Positions 47,274-60,531 are shown, counted from the first letter of the stretch. The stretch: DNA of 64,000 nucleotides from Hydractinia symbiolongicarpus (GCF_029227915.1 NC_079884.1:12152001-12216000); one strand, 5' to 3'. The notes: generated by a model not told the origin, from the sequence alone. Program-made: numbers and translations.

Positions 47274-49561
47274 GACTTAACGGTAAGTGACCTGTTGAAT
47301 AAGCCTGAAAAAAAAATTACATGGGAAGCTTACAAGGTAATGAATAACCAGTAAAATCTGAAATTCATTGAAATTTGTTTTTTTTAATATTGTAAAGTCG
47401 TAGTGAAATAACCATGCAGTTGTTAAAACATAAGAAATGGCCGTTGAACATTGATTATTCGTTTTTTTTTCACTTTTATTTTCGGTTGTTGGTCACAGCG
47501 TGACCTTCGTATGAATAAAATTACGTCATATAAACAACATTTTAGTGTGATAAGCCAACTACTTTTGATACCAAAGTCAGTTTAGCAATAATAGTTTGAA
47601 GAGACAATTTTATTACAAATACTGTTTCGCATCTGCGAGTTCCAGAAAGTGAAACAGAAACAAAATGAAAAAAGTCTACTCGAATATCTACTCGATTTGA
47701 AAGTTTTTAAAGGATGTTCTTTCGATGACGTAAAAAGTCATCATAAACACACGAGAAAAGTATTGATAAAATGAAATTTAGTGAGAAGTCTACATGACAC
47801 TCATAGATTTGGGAAACACCGTGTTTTTGATAATGATTCTCCAGAAATTCTAAAATTCAATTTTCATATTATATTAGACTTGATCTTGGTGTTAGGAAAG
47901 ATGTCCAACATGCGCACGAATCTAATCGCATGTCTGACGCATGGGAAAGGGTGACGTGATTTCAGTTTCTATGTTTTAAAAATGACACAGACGATTCTTA
48001 CAAAGCACATTGGTTACCGTTTTGAGACATGTTTCTGTTTTTACCAAAAACACATTGAAACTTTCCCAAAACGGACATTCTCTGAAGCGGAAAGAGACTA
48101 GCTATTTGATTCGCTCCACGGCAGGTAGGTTATTAAGCGAAAAATTTTTTTCCCAGGTGAAGCTAAAATCGACCTCTATGAAGTCGACATTAGCAGATAT
48201 TTTTTCACTTCTTGACTTCTGTGTTTGTTTAGAATAAGTTATTTTCTATTTTATCTAATGGCCTGCCATTGAACTTTTCAGTCATAGTTACAGGACGGAT
48301 TTCAAATCCTTATCTATTACCACCATTCGCTGTAGATAATTCCAGAACACACCCCTCTCTTCTTTAGAGAGGTGCTTTCATTGGTTAGAAAAACTGGCTT
48401 TAAGTCACTGAAAGTTACGTTTTTTTCACGAAAAAAGGTTTGGAAAGTTTATCAAACACAGCCGTTTCAATTATTCCATTGTATGCTTCCTTACTATGAT
48501 TGAATGAATAATCGAGTTATTTTCTAAATTTTACAGTCGAAATGAGAGAGACGAATCGTGTGCGTGAAGGGTAAAAAGGCGCGAATGGACGGATAAATTT
48601 ATTATGAATAACATGTCAAGCTGCACACAATTCACAACAGTACTTTATTTTACACATTTAAAACAGTGCGGTGACAACAGCACACGAAAAAAATACTTAC
48701 TTTTACTCTTTGGTTGTTGTTTTTTCAATATACATATATATTTACAAAAATATTTTCTAAAAACAGTTCAACACGATAAAAAATTTCGATTGTGTCACAA
48801 GTAAAATCAAAACCACTTTCAATCTTGTCCCACTTCAATATTGCACTGCACGAAATAAAGTTTTAATACTTTATCTGTTCCACCGTAGGGTTTAAATCAA
48901 TATAGAGGTCATAAATGTATAAACACGTCACAAAAATGACGTGCGAAGGAGTGCAAATAAGACGGGAGAAGACATTGTAATCTTACATCACAATAATATG
49001 CTTAAAAATAATAGAGTATATAAAATATAAATTGTTTGTTAGATTAATAAAAAAAGAAGACCTCCCGTTGGACAATTTGCATACAAATATAAAACATAAA
49101 AACAAGTTTAATACCATTATTTTACATCAACTTTCTCTCTATAGTGTTTTACGTCTCGATGTTTTTAACACTTAATAACAAACAAGTATAGATGAAGTAG
49201 CTGTCAAGAAAGGACTCGCTAATCCAAACATAATAAATTTTCTGTGCGCGGGAAATATTTAAAATTAACCAATCGGATTAAGTATAAGCGCTTATTTATT
49301 CCTGAGCGACTCTACTTTTTTTTATCAACTTTGAGAATAACAACCACGTTCTCAAGACACTTCTGCTAAGTAGTGGAATTTTGCAGAAAATTTTAATTAA
49401 AAAGTTATTAATTCGTATTAGCGGCAATCCAAGATGAAATATTTAACAAGATCCACCTACAAGGAGCGTTTTCGTATTTTTTGTTTGTTTTAGCCAAAAT
49501 CTTTACAGAATATTGGACAACCATCTAAAACATATGAAAGATATATAAAGATATTTTACCC
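47274..49561. other. Intergenic between the two activator genes
   Basis: About 2.3 kb separates the stop of activator B from the ATG of activator A. A reverse-strand AATAAA (49300-49295) fits polyadenylation of gene B. I searched this stretch for a PB1-coding exon that could extend gene B and saw none. No other gene is supported. Confidence 0.5.
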
Positions 49562-52500
49562 CTATTCAAATTTAGGTAAGGGTTTCCTCGGTTTGGTTAA
49601 ACGGGGAAATGTTTTGTTTGAAACGTTATCAGCCGCCATGTTGGCTGTGAACACGGGTAAACGTTTTCGAGGTGCAGAAAGCGAGTAACTTTTGTTTTTT
49701 TTCTTATTTAAAGGATATGGCGGCGATGGTATTAAATCAAGTGTCTCCTTTAAAAGTAAAATATCATTTTTGTTAAAATTTAAATCAGTTTTGTTTTTCT
49801 CAATAATGCTGACGTCATCACAATTAGTACAACCACTGTCATTTAGAACTGTTCTTGAACTTTCGGTTTTTCTAGGTTGCAATCCGGATTTTTTCGGTAA
49901 AGTTTCTGGTCTTTTCGGAGGGGAAGGTTTTTTCATTAGCATTGGTGATGATTTTAAGAGTTTTTCTTTAGATGGCGGAGGCGGTCTAGATGGCGGAGGC
50001 GGTTTGGGCGATAGAGACGGTTTACAAGGCGATGTTCTAATTTTCTTTGGTTGCACGTTTGACTAAAAAGCAAAGAAATGAATTTGAAATAACTATAAAA
50101 GCAACGAAAATAAAGATAAAAATAATTGATTAGCCTGCCATGCTAACAATATATTAATAAAAAAGAAGCCTCTCCTAAAGAAAGAGGTTTGGATAGTTCG
50201 TTACCTTTATTCCAGAAAAACAAGCGTAAATTTTCTCATCGTTTTCTGTTGATATTACCTAAAAAGATGAAAAGTATTAGAAGAACTTACGACAGTTTTC
50301 AACCCTATGTTTTTTGTTTTCTTTGACACAAAACGTTTATAGAGTTATTAAGCGTCACATTTAGTACAAAAAGCATATGGTAGCCATATTGGAGAGGCTT
50401 AGTTCAGTAGATATTGTATTTTTTCATGCTTTAAAAATCATAACTGTGTAGTTTTTTAAATGAAAAATAATCAATTCTTTATCGAAATTTTTACTCAAAG
50501 GAACATAATATTCTTAAAATCTGATATTTTTGAAATAAAAATCAGGTATGCATGTTTTGATCCTAAAAAACAGGTATATCCTAGTTTTTTTTTAAATTTT
50601 CATATGCTTAAAAAGCATAAATTGCCAACATGTATTCATTTTAATTTTAAGACAAGAGCTCATTTCGTAATCCACAATTGAAAGTCGAGATTTGCATTGC
50701 AATACAGGAATTGAGTTTAGTCGTCAACGTTGGTACAAAGTTTGTGATCTCCTCCACACCTTACCTGTGATTCTCCTAAATAATTTTTCTTTTTTGCATT
50801 TGATACAAAGCTTTGAGATGGTTTAAACAATTTGCATAACGGCATGAAAAATAAACTGGTAGTACCTTTTCCCATCTAAACGAAAAATGTTTGGAAGATA
50901 ATATCAAAGCATCACTGAAATTTCTTTCTATAACAATTTGTATCTATACCGTGTTAAAGGAAAGCATATAAAAAGACGAGAAAGGGAGGGGAGAATTTGA
51001 GGTGTCATGACAACCCCAGGCTGTAACATGTCTTTCAAAAAAACAAGATATCAAGATGCTAGGATTAGCGCTGGGGCGTTTTTTTTAATTATCAGCTCTT
51101 TATGGGGTGGCAGATTAAAAAGTGTGCCATTTCAAACCAAGGAGCTAATTCAAACTTTGCTTATTAGAAAGGGAAAACAACTGTGTAAAGTTCAATTCTA
51201 CCATCTAATATAAACATTTTTACCTTCAATTCATGCAGAATTTCATCCACATGCTTATGTCGTTCTTCGATAGCAAATTTTGTTGCTTTGATAAAGTAGA
51301 AACTGGAGTCTTGGTTCAGTTTATACGAAATGATACCTTGATTTGCAAATATCTAAAAAATTACCGAGGTAACGCTACAAGGAAAAACAAAAATACACTC
51401 TGATCATACTTGCTGGTCTATAATTAAAACCAAAAAAATCAATTTCATTATATATCCTGATTATGCCATTTATGATCGAAGTTTCGGTCAGGGAAGCATT
51501 TTAAGTTGAAGGAACTGAACGGATGAACCCTAATAAACATTACATCTGAATACACACACTATTTAATAAGCTATATACGTGTGTCGTTAACATATTTGGG
51601 CATGTGGTGAGTCAGCTTGTTTGTGACTCACAGTTTTTTCAACTGCAGATTGAGTCCTGCTCACTACCAGGGTGATGTTAACCATACACGAAGTAGCACA
51701 TTTTCAATTTTTTTATATCCCGATTCTACTCGCCTCTTCATAACCTAAGTGAACATTCTCAGTTGTGAAGGATTGAAATTTATTAGCCATGATAAACACT
51801 ACGTCTGTATAGAAATTTATTATTTTATCATTAGCCTAATACCTTATAATCACAGTATGAGTATTCATTAAAGTAAAACAAAGCCTTTGAATGTTTGGGA
51901 TGCAGCTAAAATTTAAGAAAGCTGATTAATCCTGTTAACTGTCTAAGAAACGTACCTTGAGGGGATTAATTTTCGCGGGACAATTCCGCAAAAAAATATT
52001 TCTCGTGAAAATTATTGGAATTTCGCGGAATTCGTGAATTTCAATTCCTACGAAAGTTGGATTTTTTCTTCCTTTTTGAAAAACAATTTACACTAATTTT
52101 TTTTCTTCTGATTTACCTGACTTAACTACATATAATTTCTATGTGAATTTCAACTACAACAGTTTTTACTTTATGCCTATAAATCGAGAAACGAAATGTC
52201 ATCAATTTTTTTTCGTGAAATATTAGGAATTGCCAACTTCGCGAAAATTAAATTTTATTGTCAAAAAATATTTTTCTAAAATTAGTTCGTGACAAAACTT
52301 CTTTCCTTAGGGTATCTCATAGCACTTAACCACAATCTCATTTAATATCAAACCAAATACAAACCTCACTTGCATATAGCTGATAATTTAGTCCCAATGG
52401 TCGATAATCAACTAATCGATTGCCACGTAACTTTTTCAGTGCAGATTCATATATTTCCAGAGCTTCACTTAACCTAAAATTGAAAATTATATAATTAAAG

Positions 52501-55500
52501 CAACACAAATTACTGCAGATTTATCCATCTATACCATTAAAAAAGAAAAAACGTCCTAATATTGAGCCAAAGTGGTTAAAATAAATATAGATTATGAAGT
52601 ATGTAAAAATTAAAGAAGTATTTTTATCTATTCCTTTTTAAAAACGCAGCTTTTATTTTATGTTGCAACAGTACGTTTTTACTACCAGTCATTGACAGAA
52701 AAAAATGGATAGTATGAAAACAAATTAAACATGCCACTGATGTTAAATGATCTTTGTTTTTAAACACAACACTATTCTCTACAGTGGATGGAACGATATG
52801 ATGAACATGTTGGTAACAACATATTTTTTTAAATTTTTTCTGCATGGCCCCTTTTTGGTTAATTGCATCTTGATACCAGAATGAACTGAGAAGTGTCAGG
52901 AGATACAATTGCAAACATGTTTACATTATGCATATCTTGTTCTATTTTAAGACATTAAGTAAAAGAGGATAACATTAGCAGGTAAAAATCTATCATTTTA
53001 TTTTCTTAGTAACAGCATTACGAAAAGTAAAAATATAGTAAAAAAGACACATTCGGTATCTGTTTACCTGTGCTCATCGTGTAATATTTTTGCTATCATA
53101 AAATAAGCAATAGCTAAATGATTGTCCATTTTAATTGCTTCTTCGAATTTCTAAACAACAAATTACAAGATTTTACTTTTCTTGTTGTGTTTCTTTGTTC
53201 ACTGGCAACAGTGCAATGTTTATGACATGATATTCTAAGCCTTAAGTCTGGGACCTACCATATTACCTATTTCACTGTTACCCCAACTTGTGTATATAAT
53301 ATTCAGAATAGGCATTCTAAACAACATGGGGGTAGCTCACCAGTAAAAAATTTTTTGTTTAGTATAGCATGACATTTTAATATATTGTTATCTTTGTTTT
53401 TCTTCATTTAATATATAAGCAATCTATACTATTAGGAATCTCGACAGGCTAAAGTATATTGTTCTGACGAAAATTCTTATTTCCATGCATTTTCCATTAT
53501 TTTTCCATCCCCATATTTTGCCTCACCAAGTACTCCCAATGACATATGTAATTTTTAAATAATAGAAACAGACACATTTTAATCATAAATAGCCTTTAGA
53601 AATAATTCCAATAGGTCTCACACTAAAATAAATGTATGAAAGAACTGAGATGTAGAATTGAGATTTATACACTCCAACCAGAGCACGAGTCAAAACGCAG
53701 CAATGGTGAAAACTGAGTTTAAGTCATATCAAATAGAAAAGTTGTGGCATGGCATGTTTTGACTTTGCATTATAAACAATGGACATGCACATGCATACAC
53801 ACAGGCAAAAAAGAGGCTAAAATTGGTGAAGTTTGCTCTTAAACAGAGATAATAGTTGGGAAAAAACAATCCAGTGCATTTTTTAATATTGTATATAAAT
53901 CCTAAAAAACTATTAAATTAACCTACTAAAGCCAATTTGGCAGATGTCGGTCAAATTGGCTATTAGTAGGTTAATTTTGCAATTTGGAAACACTGGGAGC
54001 TCTCGGTTGTTTCAGACCATAAGTTGCAATTTTTCACCTAATTGAGTGTTAAAGTCTACTTCAATCTTTTAGCACATTGGTTCTAGGCGCACACATAAAA
54101 GTGCTTCGCATGCACTGATAGTTTTGAAAGTTTTGACTTGTAAGGAGCGTTGCAAGTGCTGCAGTGTATAATGATTAATTTCATGATTTAGACCATGAAT
54201 TTGCTTGAATTACACCATCTTACGTTTGTGAGCGCATTTGCTGTTTAAACGGACGCTTGGGCAGTGCAAGTATGTCATGCTTTGCAATTGAGTTGGCATT
54301 TTACAAAATATTTTTGAATTAAAGTGGTCAATATTGCATAATACTTTAGAGCTCTTTTGCACGTATTGATTTATTTTGACTTTTTTGAAAAGTGGACTTT
54401 TGCCTTAAATCAAGTTAGCCTTAGATTCTCTTTAAGGATGGCAAAAAATAGAATGACGTAATTTACAAAATTAGGATTCCTTTAGCGAAATTTAAATGCA
54501 TTAAAAAAATGTTGGTTATTAACATTGGCACCGACAGATTTTTTTTTGTTTTTGAAACAAAATGGCTCCTCATCTATTTCTCTGTGTATGCCATAGACCA
54601 CTTTATCATAGCTGTTTTGATTGCACATTAAGAAAAATAGGCCAGCTTGGTAAAATGACTATTAATGAAGATTAAAGATTTTTTGGGTAGCATAGACATT
54701 CCAAGAGAAACTGGAATTAAATTTTAATTCTTTTAAAAAATTACACTAATTTTAAGGAAATACTTATTTTTTAGATGGATTTCTTTGATTACTGTGGTCT
54801 GTTGTTATGTTTTCTACCTACAATAATGCTTGTGCATGTTCAAAAACATGAAGGTGCAGATTCGTCGGAAAACGCCACAAAAACCACAGGGTTGTCAGAC
54901 AACTTCTGGCCTTTTAAAAAAAACAAAATTTCGCTCAGAGAAACCGGAATCAACCCAAAACATTTTTTAAACATTTATTACCATGTATAATTTATTCTTG
55001 TAATGTCGATAAGTGGTAGGACAGGCCTATATCAATAAGAAAATAACACGAGCAATAAATTGCTCCCTAAGGTTCAATAATTTAAACTGGGCGAGCAATC
55101 TGAATAAATAGAATAAGTTTATAAACGCATATTTTATAACAAAGTCTATTTTATTTTTATTTTTTTACGTATTTTGGTTCTTTTTTACTGTAAATAATAA
55201 GAAAGAACATTGATTTCCATGTGAGATGAATAGATATTGCTCATCCAGAAATTTTTTTTGGAATTGGGGGAGCAATTAATGGCTGAGCTAGTTTCTTATT
55301 TCTCAGAATTGGGCAAGCCTTTGCGCGAGCAAGAGCAATTGCTCTTCTCTTATAAGCATGGTAGCAGAAGAGTTTTTTATATCATTAATTCGATAAATAG
55401 CTGTAATAAAATTTCACAAATAAATAAATTGACAGTTAAACGACAAAATAGCATCTTCTTCTCGACAAAAATTTAATGAGAACAATGAGCTCTTGCGTGT

Positions 55501-56420
55501 TGCATTTAGGGCATATTCAGGCAGCTTCAACGCCCTCTTCAAAAAACCGCAAACTTTTTAACTTTTATAAACATTAGCAAGTCATTTATTGTCAAGAGCA
55601 TGTGGTTTTAACCTTAGGCAGACGTCACAAATATTTGGTGTTCGAGTCACCGGATCGACCTGATTCGAAAACTAAAATGAAAAGAAAATTATACATCTGT
55701 TATCTCTCCACAGAGATTACCCACCATTATTGTTGTGCTTCACTTTAGAATGCAAAAAGGGTTCTGAGAACTAGTTGAAAACAGCGCACGGAAACTGTAT
55801 TTAAACGAGGTTCCAAAGTTATCAATAAATATTGGCGGGTTTAATGGCGCACGTTAATGCCTGGATATAATTTTTCGAATTTTTGAGTTATCATTCGCCG
55901 ACAGATTGACTCTATTTTTGGTGCTCACATGACTCTAACACCAGATATTTGTGACGTCCACATTATGTGATCAAGCCTTGCCTCATTTGGATATATTTCC
56001 CAGTCTCCAGAGGTTGTCTTTCAGCGCTGTAGTTCCGGTTCGGGCTCCAAGGGTTTCAAGTTCAAGCTAGCTAGGCGGAGGGGCAAAATAATGAATAATG
56101 AAAATTTCCCACATGGTACGCCTGAAGGACAAATGTAGAGGGACAAATTTCTTCAGCCTTAGAGACGGTGGATGCTAAAACTTGTTGCTGGAAAATTGAG
56201 TTGCCAACATTAGGAGATGTAGCCTTAATTAGAATATATTATAACTTACCTGTCTTGCAATGACACTATTGCTGATATTAAGGTAGCAACATCCAATGTT
56301 AAACATAATTTTTGAGTTTGGTGCCAAAGTTTCAAACGTTTCCACAGCTTCAATAATTAAACCTGAATCGTACAGTTGTACAGCATTTATCCAGCCTTGT
56401 ACTTCTTCTGCACATGTCAT
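49562..56420 (-). CDS. p67phox/NoxA-type activator B (TPR-AD-Pro-rich, no PB1)
   Basis: Seven exons: 56420-56250, 53150-53068, 52473-52365, 51352-51224, 50875-50765, 50258-50205 and 50062-49562. They give 385 residues. The first three exons have exactly the same lengths (171, 83 and 109 nt) and phases as gene A, proving tandem duplication. Residues 1-164 are the TPR block (IMFNIGCCYLNIS; LRGNRLVDYRPLGLNYQLY). Residues about 190-215 are the activation region (KKKNYLGESQVISTEN). The last 166 residues are a basic, proline-rich tail (SLSPKPPPPSRPPPPSK; PSPPKRPETLPKK) ending in LPKFE-TAG. Neither PB1 nor SH3 is encoded, so it should be unable to dock p40phox-like partners through PB1. Alternatively a distal exon reached by skipping this stop was missed. 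Intron 1 is about 3.1 kb and contains a hairpin. Confidence 0.88.
51955..52312. mobile_element. TTTTCGCG-rich MITE with TA target duplication
   Basis: The ends CCTTGAGG and, inverted, CCCTAAGG are flanked by TA on both sides (51953-51954 and 52313-52314). The interior is dense in ATTTCGCGGAA-like strings. Similar TTCGCGAA-rich patches without clear ends lie at about 29275-29345, 31310-31610, 45640-45725 and 63495-63655. This one is between exons 3 and 4 of activator gene B. Confidence 0.5.
53918..53974. other. pre-miRNA-sized intronic hairpin
   Basis: A 22-nt left arm (53918-53939, TTAACCTACTAAAGCCAATT..) pairs with the 23-nt right arm (53952-53974) with a single bulge and a 12-nt loop; total 57 nt. 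It lies in intron 1 of activator gene B. It could be a small-RNA precursor or a minimal inverted-repeat element; sequence alone cannot decide. Confidence 0.55.
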
Positions 56421-56670
56421 TATCCAGTACTATCTTCCCAAAATGAACGGTATAGAATGCCTAATAATTTCCTTTTTTTTTAAACGGACCGTATTTTGCC
56501 CACCATATTGGATATAATTTAAAATCCTCAAAGCGCCTGCCTGGCAATCATAAATTTAAAATCGAACCCTTTGCCCCAAATGTCTCCCCGCTCGTGTATT
56601 TTAAAGGGGAGCTTTTCATAGCGAGCTACTAATCAGGGTTATACGGATTTTTCAGCGAACCTGATGTAAT

Positions 56671-56755
56671 CATTCTCGTCTCTCCCAGAGCTCTTTGTGA
56701 TAAAACCTCGAAACTACTTTTGAAGCTTATCTCAAAGATCTCTGAGGTCGAGAAC
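56671..56755. mobile_element. GTCCCCAGG inverted-repeat element (diverged)
   Basis: ATTCTCGTCTCTCCCAGAGC faces GATCTCTGAGGTCGAGAAC. The inner GCTTATCTCAAAGATC is related to the units at 40301 and 47032. It lies about 250 bp upstream of activator gene B. Confidence 0.5.
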
Positions 56756-57576
56756 CTTAAAATGTGGCGGCTATTGTTTTTTTAGTCCAAAAGCCAGTAA
56801 AAGCGGTCGTCCGCTCGCGGCGCGGTACAAAAGTCAACTTCACTTCGACTTTTACGCGTGTTTTGAAACCGCTGTCGAATTATTGAAATTTTAAAACCCC
56901 ACATAAACAACTTTCTGCGAGAACCATCAAACCGCTCAAGATAAAGAAGTTTTAAGCTTAGTAGGTGGCATTCGAAAATATTGAAAAAAAGTTGACTGTC
57001 ATACAATTTTATATCATGAACGAGAAAATTGAATTCTCCTTTTAGTTTTCGTTCTTAATACGTTGATACGTCTTGACACGTTTTTCCTTTGATTAACAAC
57101 AGTCAAGGAGTGAGCTTGCTTCCTTTTTGCTTAACTAAGGTTGAGACGGAGAGTAACCTTAAAGAAGAACTTCAACACAGACAAATATCAATCAATCAAT
57201 TAATTATTCGTCCCTAGAGCTTTACTTCTGATATGAGTTTTGGCGCAAAAGAAGCCTAGGAAGTGATTGTCAATCAATCAATCAATCAATCAATTATAAA
57301 AATAGACATTTAGACGAGAGCAACAAGAAGGAAGAAGAACTAAAAAGAAAGTTTTCGTCTTCTCCACCAGGGAGAGAATATTTATATTCACAATAACATA
57401 TACATATTTACAAAAACCATAATTGTGTAAAAAGCAAACTTTAATAAATATCTCGTTTTAATTTGATTAATTTAAGCACCAATAATTTATCCCACGCTGG
57501 AGCATGACGCAGCTGAGAATTGTCTTTCCAATACATTGACACAATTAATTTATTTGGAAGAGGGTAATCGCAGAAA

Positions 57577-59575
57577 TTAAACATCGCATATGCCCCAGAA
57601 ATTCTCTTCAGTCCTATAAACAGATAAAGATTTTGTAAATAGCATTTACATTACAATAAACTGACCATTCAACTATTAGAATAGTAACAATAGATGGTTA
57701 AGTCTGAAAAATTTTCTTGGCACTGAAAATGTTTTTTGGCACAGAAAAGTGCTTCTTAATGATTCTTGGATTACGATGTTTGCTCTTGGAAAAGATTGCA
57801 CATTTTGTTGTGTTTTTTTTGTGCCAAAGTAGCCGGAAACATAAATTGTAAGAACGAGGTAGTGTTCTAACTTACACATTAAAAACATCAACCTCGTTTG
57901 TATGGCTTTTTTACTTTTTTATGCTGAAACGGCGCGAAAATGACTCTGGAAACGAAGTTGAGTAAAATTGTAAACCGAATACTTACTTTTTCTTTAAAGG
58001 TTTTGTATTTGAAGCTTCAATTATTTTATGCTCCAAAATGATTGGTTCTTCTCCCCACGAATCGGACGACGAAGAAATTATTCGACCGTGAAATGGTGAT
58101 AGACGATTGTGTTCTAAAGTTAAAAGATATTAGGGTCAGTTAACCTAGGGTTTTAACACAAGGTTACCCCGAGATCAGTCAATCTTATGCCCAAAGTTTC
58201 TTTTTGGTTTTCGCGACAGTTATTCATATCTTTCAACAAGCAAAAAAGGGCCGTCCAAATATAAAAAGCCTAACAAGCCCTGGACAATGCGGTTAATCAA
58301 TGCTCAAACCTTGAAGGAAAAACGGTGGAGGAAAAAATTGTTTTATAGTCGACCGCAAATCATTATTTTTAGCCTGATATTTACATATCGATGCAACAAC
58401 CTCGTCCCCAGAGATGTCTCGTTCTTTCAGCACCTCGCTGATGAAAAAGAGACAAAGGCCTGAAGAAAGAGATATGTGTGTGTATTCTAAATTATTAATA
58501 GAACCCGCAGTTGCATATTTAATGTTTTGGGCTGGTATATTTTTAAACTAACTCACACCAACCTTTTTGCGGTTTACTTTCGATCATTCGAGAAACCATG
58601 ATGTCAATTTTGGTTTTGCATTCACGAAAACAGTTTACTGCTTCTTGGTGCGATACGTTCTTCAATTGTCGACCATTTATAATAAGCACCTGGTCGCCTG
58701 AAAAATAAATAAGTAAATAATCAACTTTGTTTTCAGTGACTTTTAAAAACAAACTGCTTTCAGAGGGATGGCTGAGAAGTAAAAGAGACAACTTCGTCCT
58801 CATGTCCTTTTGGTTTATGTCTTAAAAATAGAACGAGATAGATTTAAAAAGTGACCAAAAGCCTAGGGACAAAGGTGGTAGCTAACAGACATAAAGTACG
58901 CACCAACTTTGAGTGTGTCATTTATTCCACACACACCAGTTTTTGAAACGCTTTTAATGTAAATATCTTGCACCATTGTTCCAACACCACCTACTATTGT
59001 TACACCAAAACTTTCATTTTCTGTTTTAGTAAGTGAGTAGTTCAGTATAACTCGTTCGGGTACGTTCGGTAGCTCGCTTAATACTTTCTGAAGTGTTTTA
59101 TGGCTTCTTCCTATAAAACACAAAAACGTCAAAAACATAGAAATGGTGCATAATGGTGTTTCAAATAAAAGTTGTTTTTATATTTTCGTATTTATTTGTG
59201 AAATTAAAAGGTCTATAAATTTTCAATGGTGTCGCTCCAACTAAAAACATGTGACTATGCCTCCTATCTGGAAGTCTTTGTTACTATCCTCCTTCCTCCT
59301 GTTCCTCTTCACCCCCCCCCCCCCCCCCCCCCCCACCTACATACCTACCTATGTACTTTATACATGCCCCTCCCTAAAATATGTTCGGCTTATACCTTAA
59401 TTAACAAATCAAAGTACCCCACCTTCCCCCCAAAATAAATAAATTAATATATAAATAAATAGAAACAAATAAATAAATGAATAAATAGAATATATTAAAC
59501 CTTACCTCTCGGTTGTTTTTTTCTTGCAGAAACATCATCGACATTTCCCTGGTGAGACATCATTGATGAAACCAT
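57577..59575 (-). CDS. Single-PDZ-domain protein
   Basis: Five exons: 59575-59506, 59110-58904, 58697-58563, 58113-57987 and 57613-57577. They give 191 residues. Residues about 43-135 form one PDZ domain: carboxylate-binding loop SFGVTIVGG, then IYIKSVSKTG, then LKVGDQVLIINGRQLKNVSHQEAV and a final strand KIDIMVSRM. The N-terminus is short and polar (VSARKKQPRG); the tail contains ISSSSDSWGEEP and ends KTEENFWGICDV, coded partly by a last exon with only 37 coding bases. There is no signal peptide or membrane segment, so it is probably a cytosolic adaptor that binds C-termini of membrane proteins. The orthologue is unclear; several small animal PDZ adaptors have this plan. The ATG at 59575 has a second in-frame ATG four codons later. 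Confidence 0.85.
59312..59334. repeat. 23-base poly-C run
   Basis: An uninterrupted run of 23 C lies in the first intron of the PDZ gene (G-run on the sense strand). It is next to C-rich and TACCTACC repeats and is liable to slippage and sequencing error. Confidence 0.95.
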
Positions 59576-59995
59576 ATTTTAATATTTTCTTTTTATTGTT
59601 CTAAATTTGTTTAATCTAAAAAATAATAAATATTATAGCTAGTATTCAAAACAAACAAAAAAAAACAGAGTTATCTAAAGAAATAAATAAAGAATGTTGC
59701 ACTAAACAATTATGATCGATAGCTTTGATGTTACACAGTTTTAAAGGAGAGTTTAAATGAGTTTATAAATATTTCAATGTTTATAAAATGTAGAAATCTA
59801 AAAAAAAATATTTATTTATTTAAAAAATTTAGTCTCAATTTGTTACCAAAACTTTTATATTACTTCTAATTATACCAAACCTAGAACCTAACAAGTCCTG
59901 GGGATGTAGTTTGTTAATATCCACATCAATTAAAAAACTTCGGATAAGCAACAGCTTCAGTTTCAAGACCTGTGAACTTATAAAGGGGTGATTTT

Positions 59996-60065
59996 AATCT
60001 CGTTCCAAGGTTCGTATCGCCGTCCCGATGTCAGAAATGATACAAGATGCTCTGGGGACGAGGCT
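59996..60065. mobile_element. GTCCCCAGG inverted-repeat element (GATGTCAG subtype)
   Basis: It starts AATCTCGTTCCAAGG and ends CTCTGGGGACGAGGC. The interior GTATCGCCGTCCCGATGTCAG recurs in 60532-60619, defining a subtype. Confidence 0.7.
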
Positions 60066-60180
60066 GGGGTGCATTGCATTCGCTATGTGCAACGTCATTG
60101 GTGTTAAGTAAATTCGTAAAAGATAATTACTAACACAGTTGGAAAACTAACTACAAACCAAGTTGATTAATCGTAATATT

Positions 60181-60236
60181 GCAACCTCGTCCCCAGGGCT
60201 CGTCTAAGAATAAAAGAGCCCTGGGGATGAGGTTTG
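60181..60236. mobile_element. GTCCCCAGG inverted-repeat element (56 bp, best preserved)
   Basis: GCAACCTCGTCCCCAGGGCT and AGAGCCCTGGGGATGAGGTT are inverse over about 20 bp with one mismatch and a 15-bp centre. This is the clearest minimal member of the family. Confidence 0.8.
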
Positions 60237-60531
60237 TAAAATTGATCATTTTTATCGGCTCAAATTATCAAATTAGATTTCGATTTTTAATATTATTGAA
60301 AGAGAAAAAAAACAGTTGGTGGCGATATTCGCTGTTGATTGTCTACAAAACTTTAAGAAGAGTACTAAGTACCGCTATTCAACTGCTTATTGTTTCTTTA
60401 AGAAGTCACAGAAATGAAAGGCGGTCTTATTACCTACTAAAGTTAAAGTTTTTTTTTATCTTTAAAAATAAAGATTGTTTTAAAGTATTTTAAATGCTAT
60501 CTAAAACGGCCTGCTGTTTTTGAAGACATGC

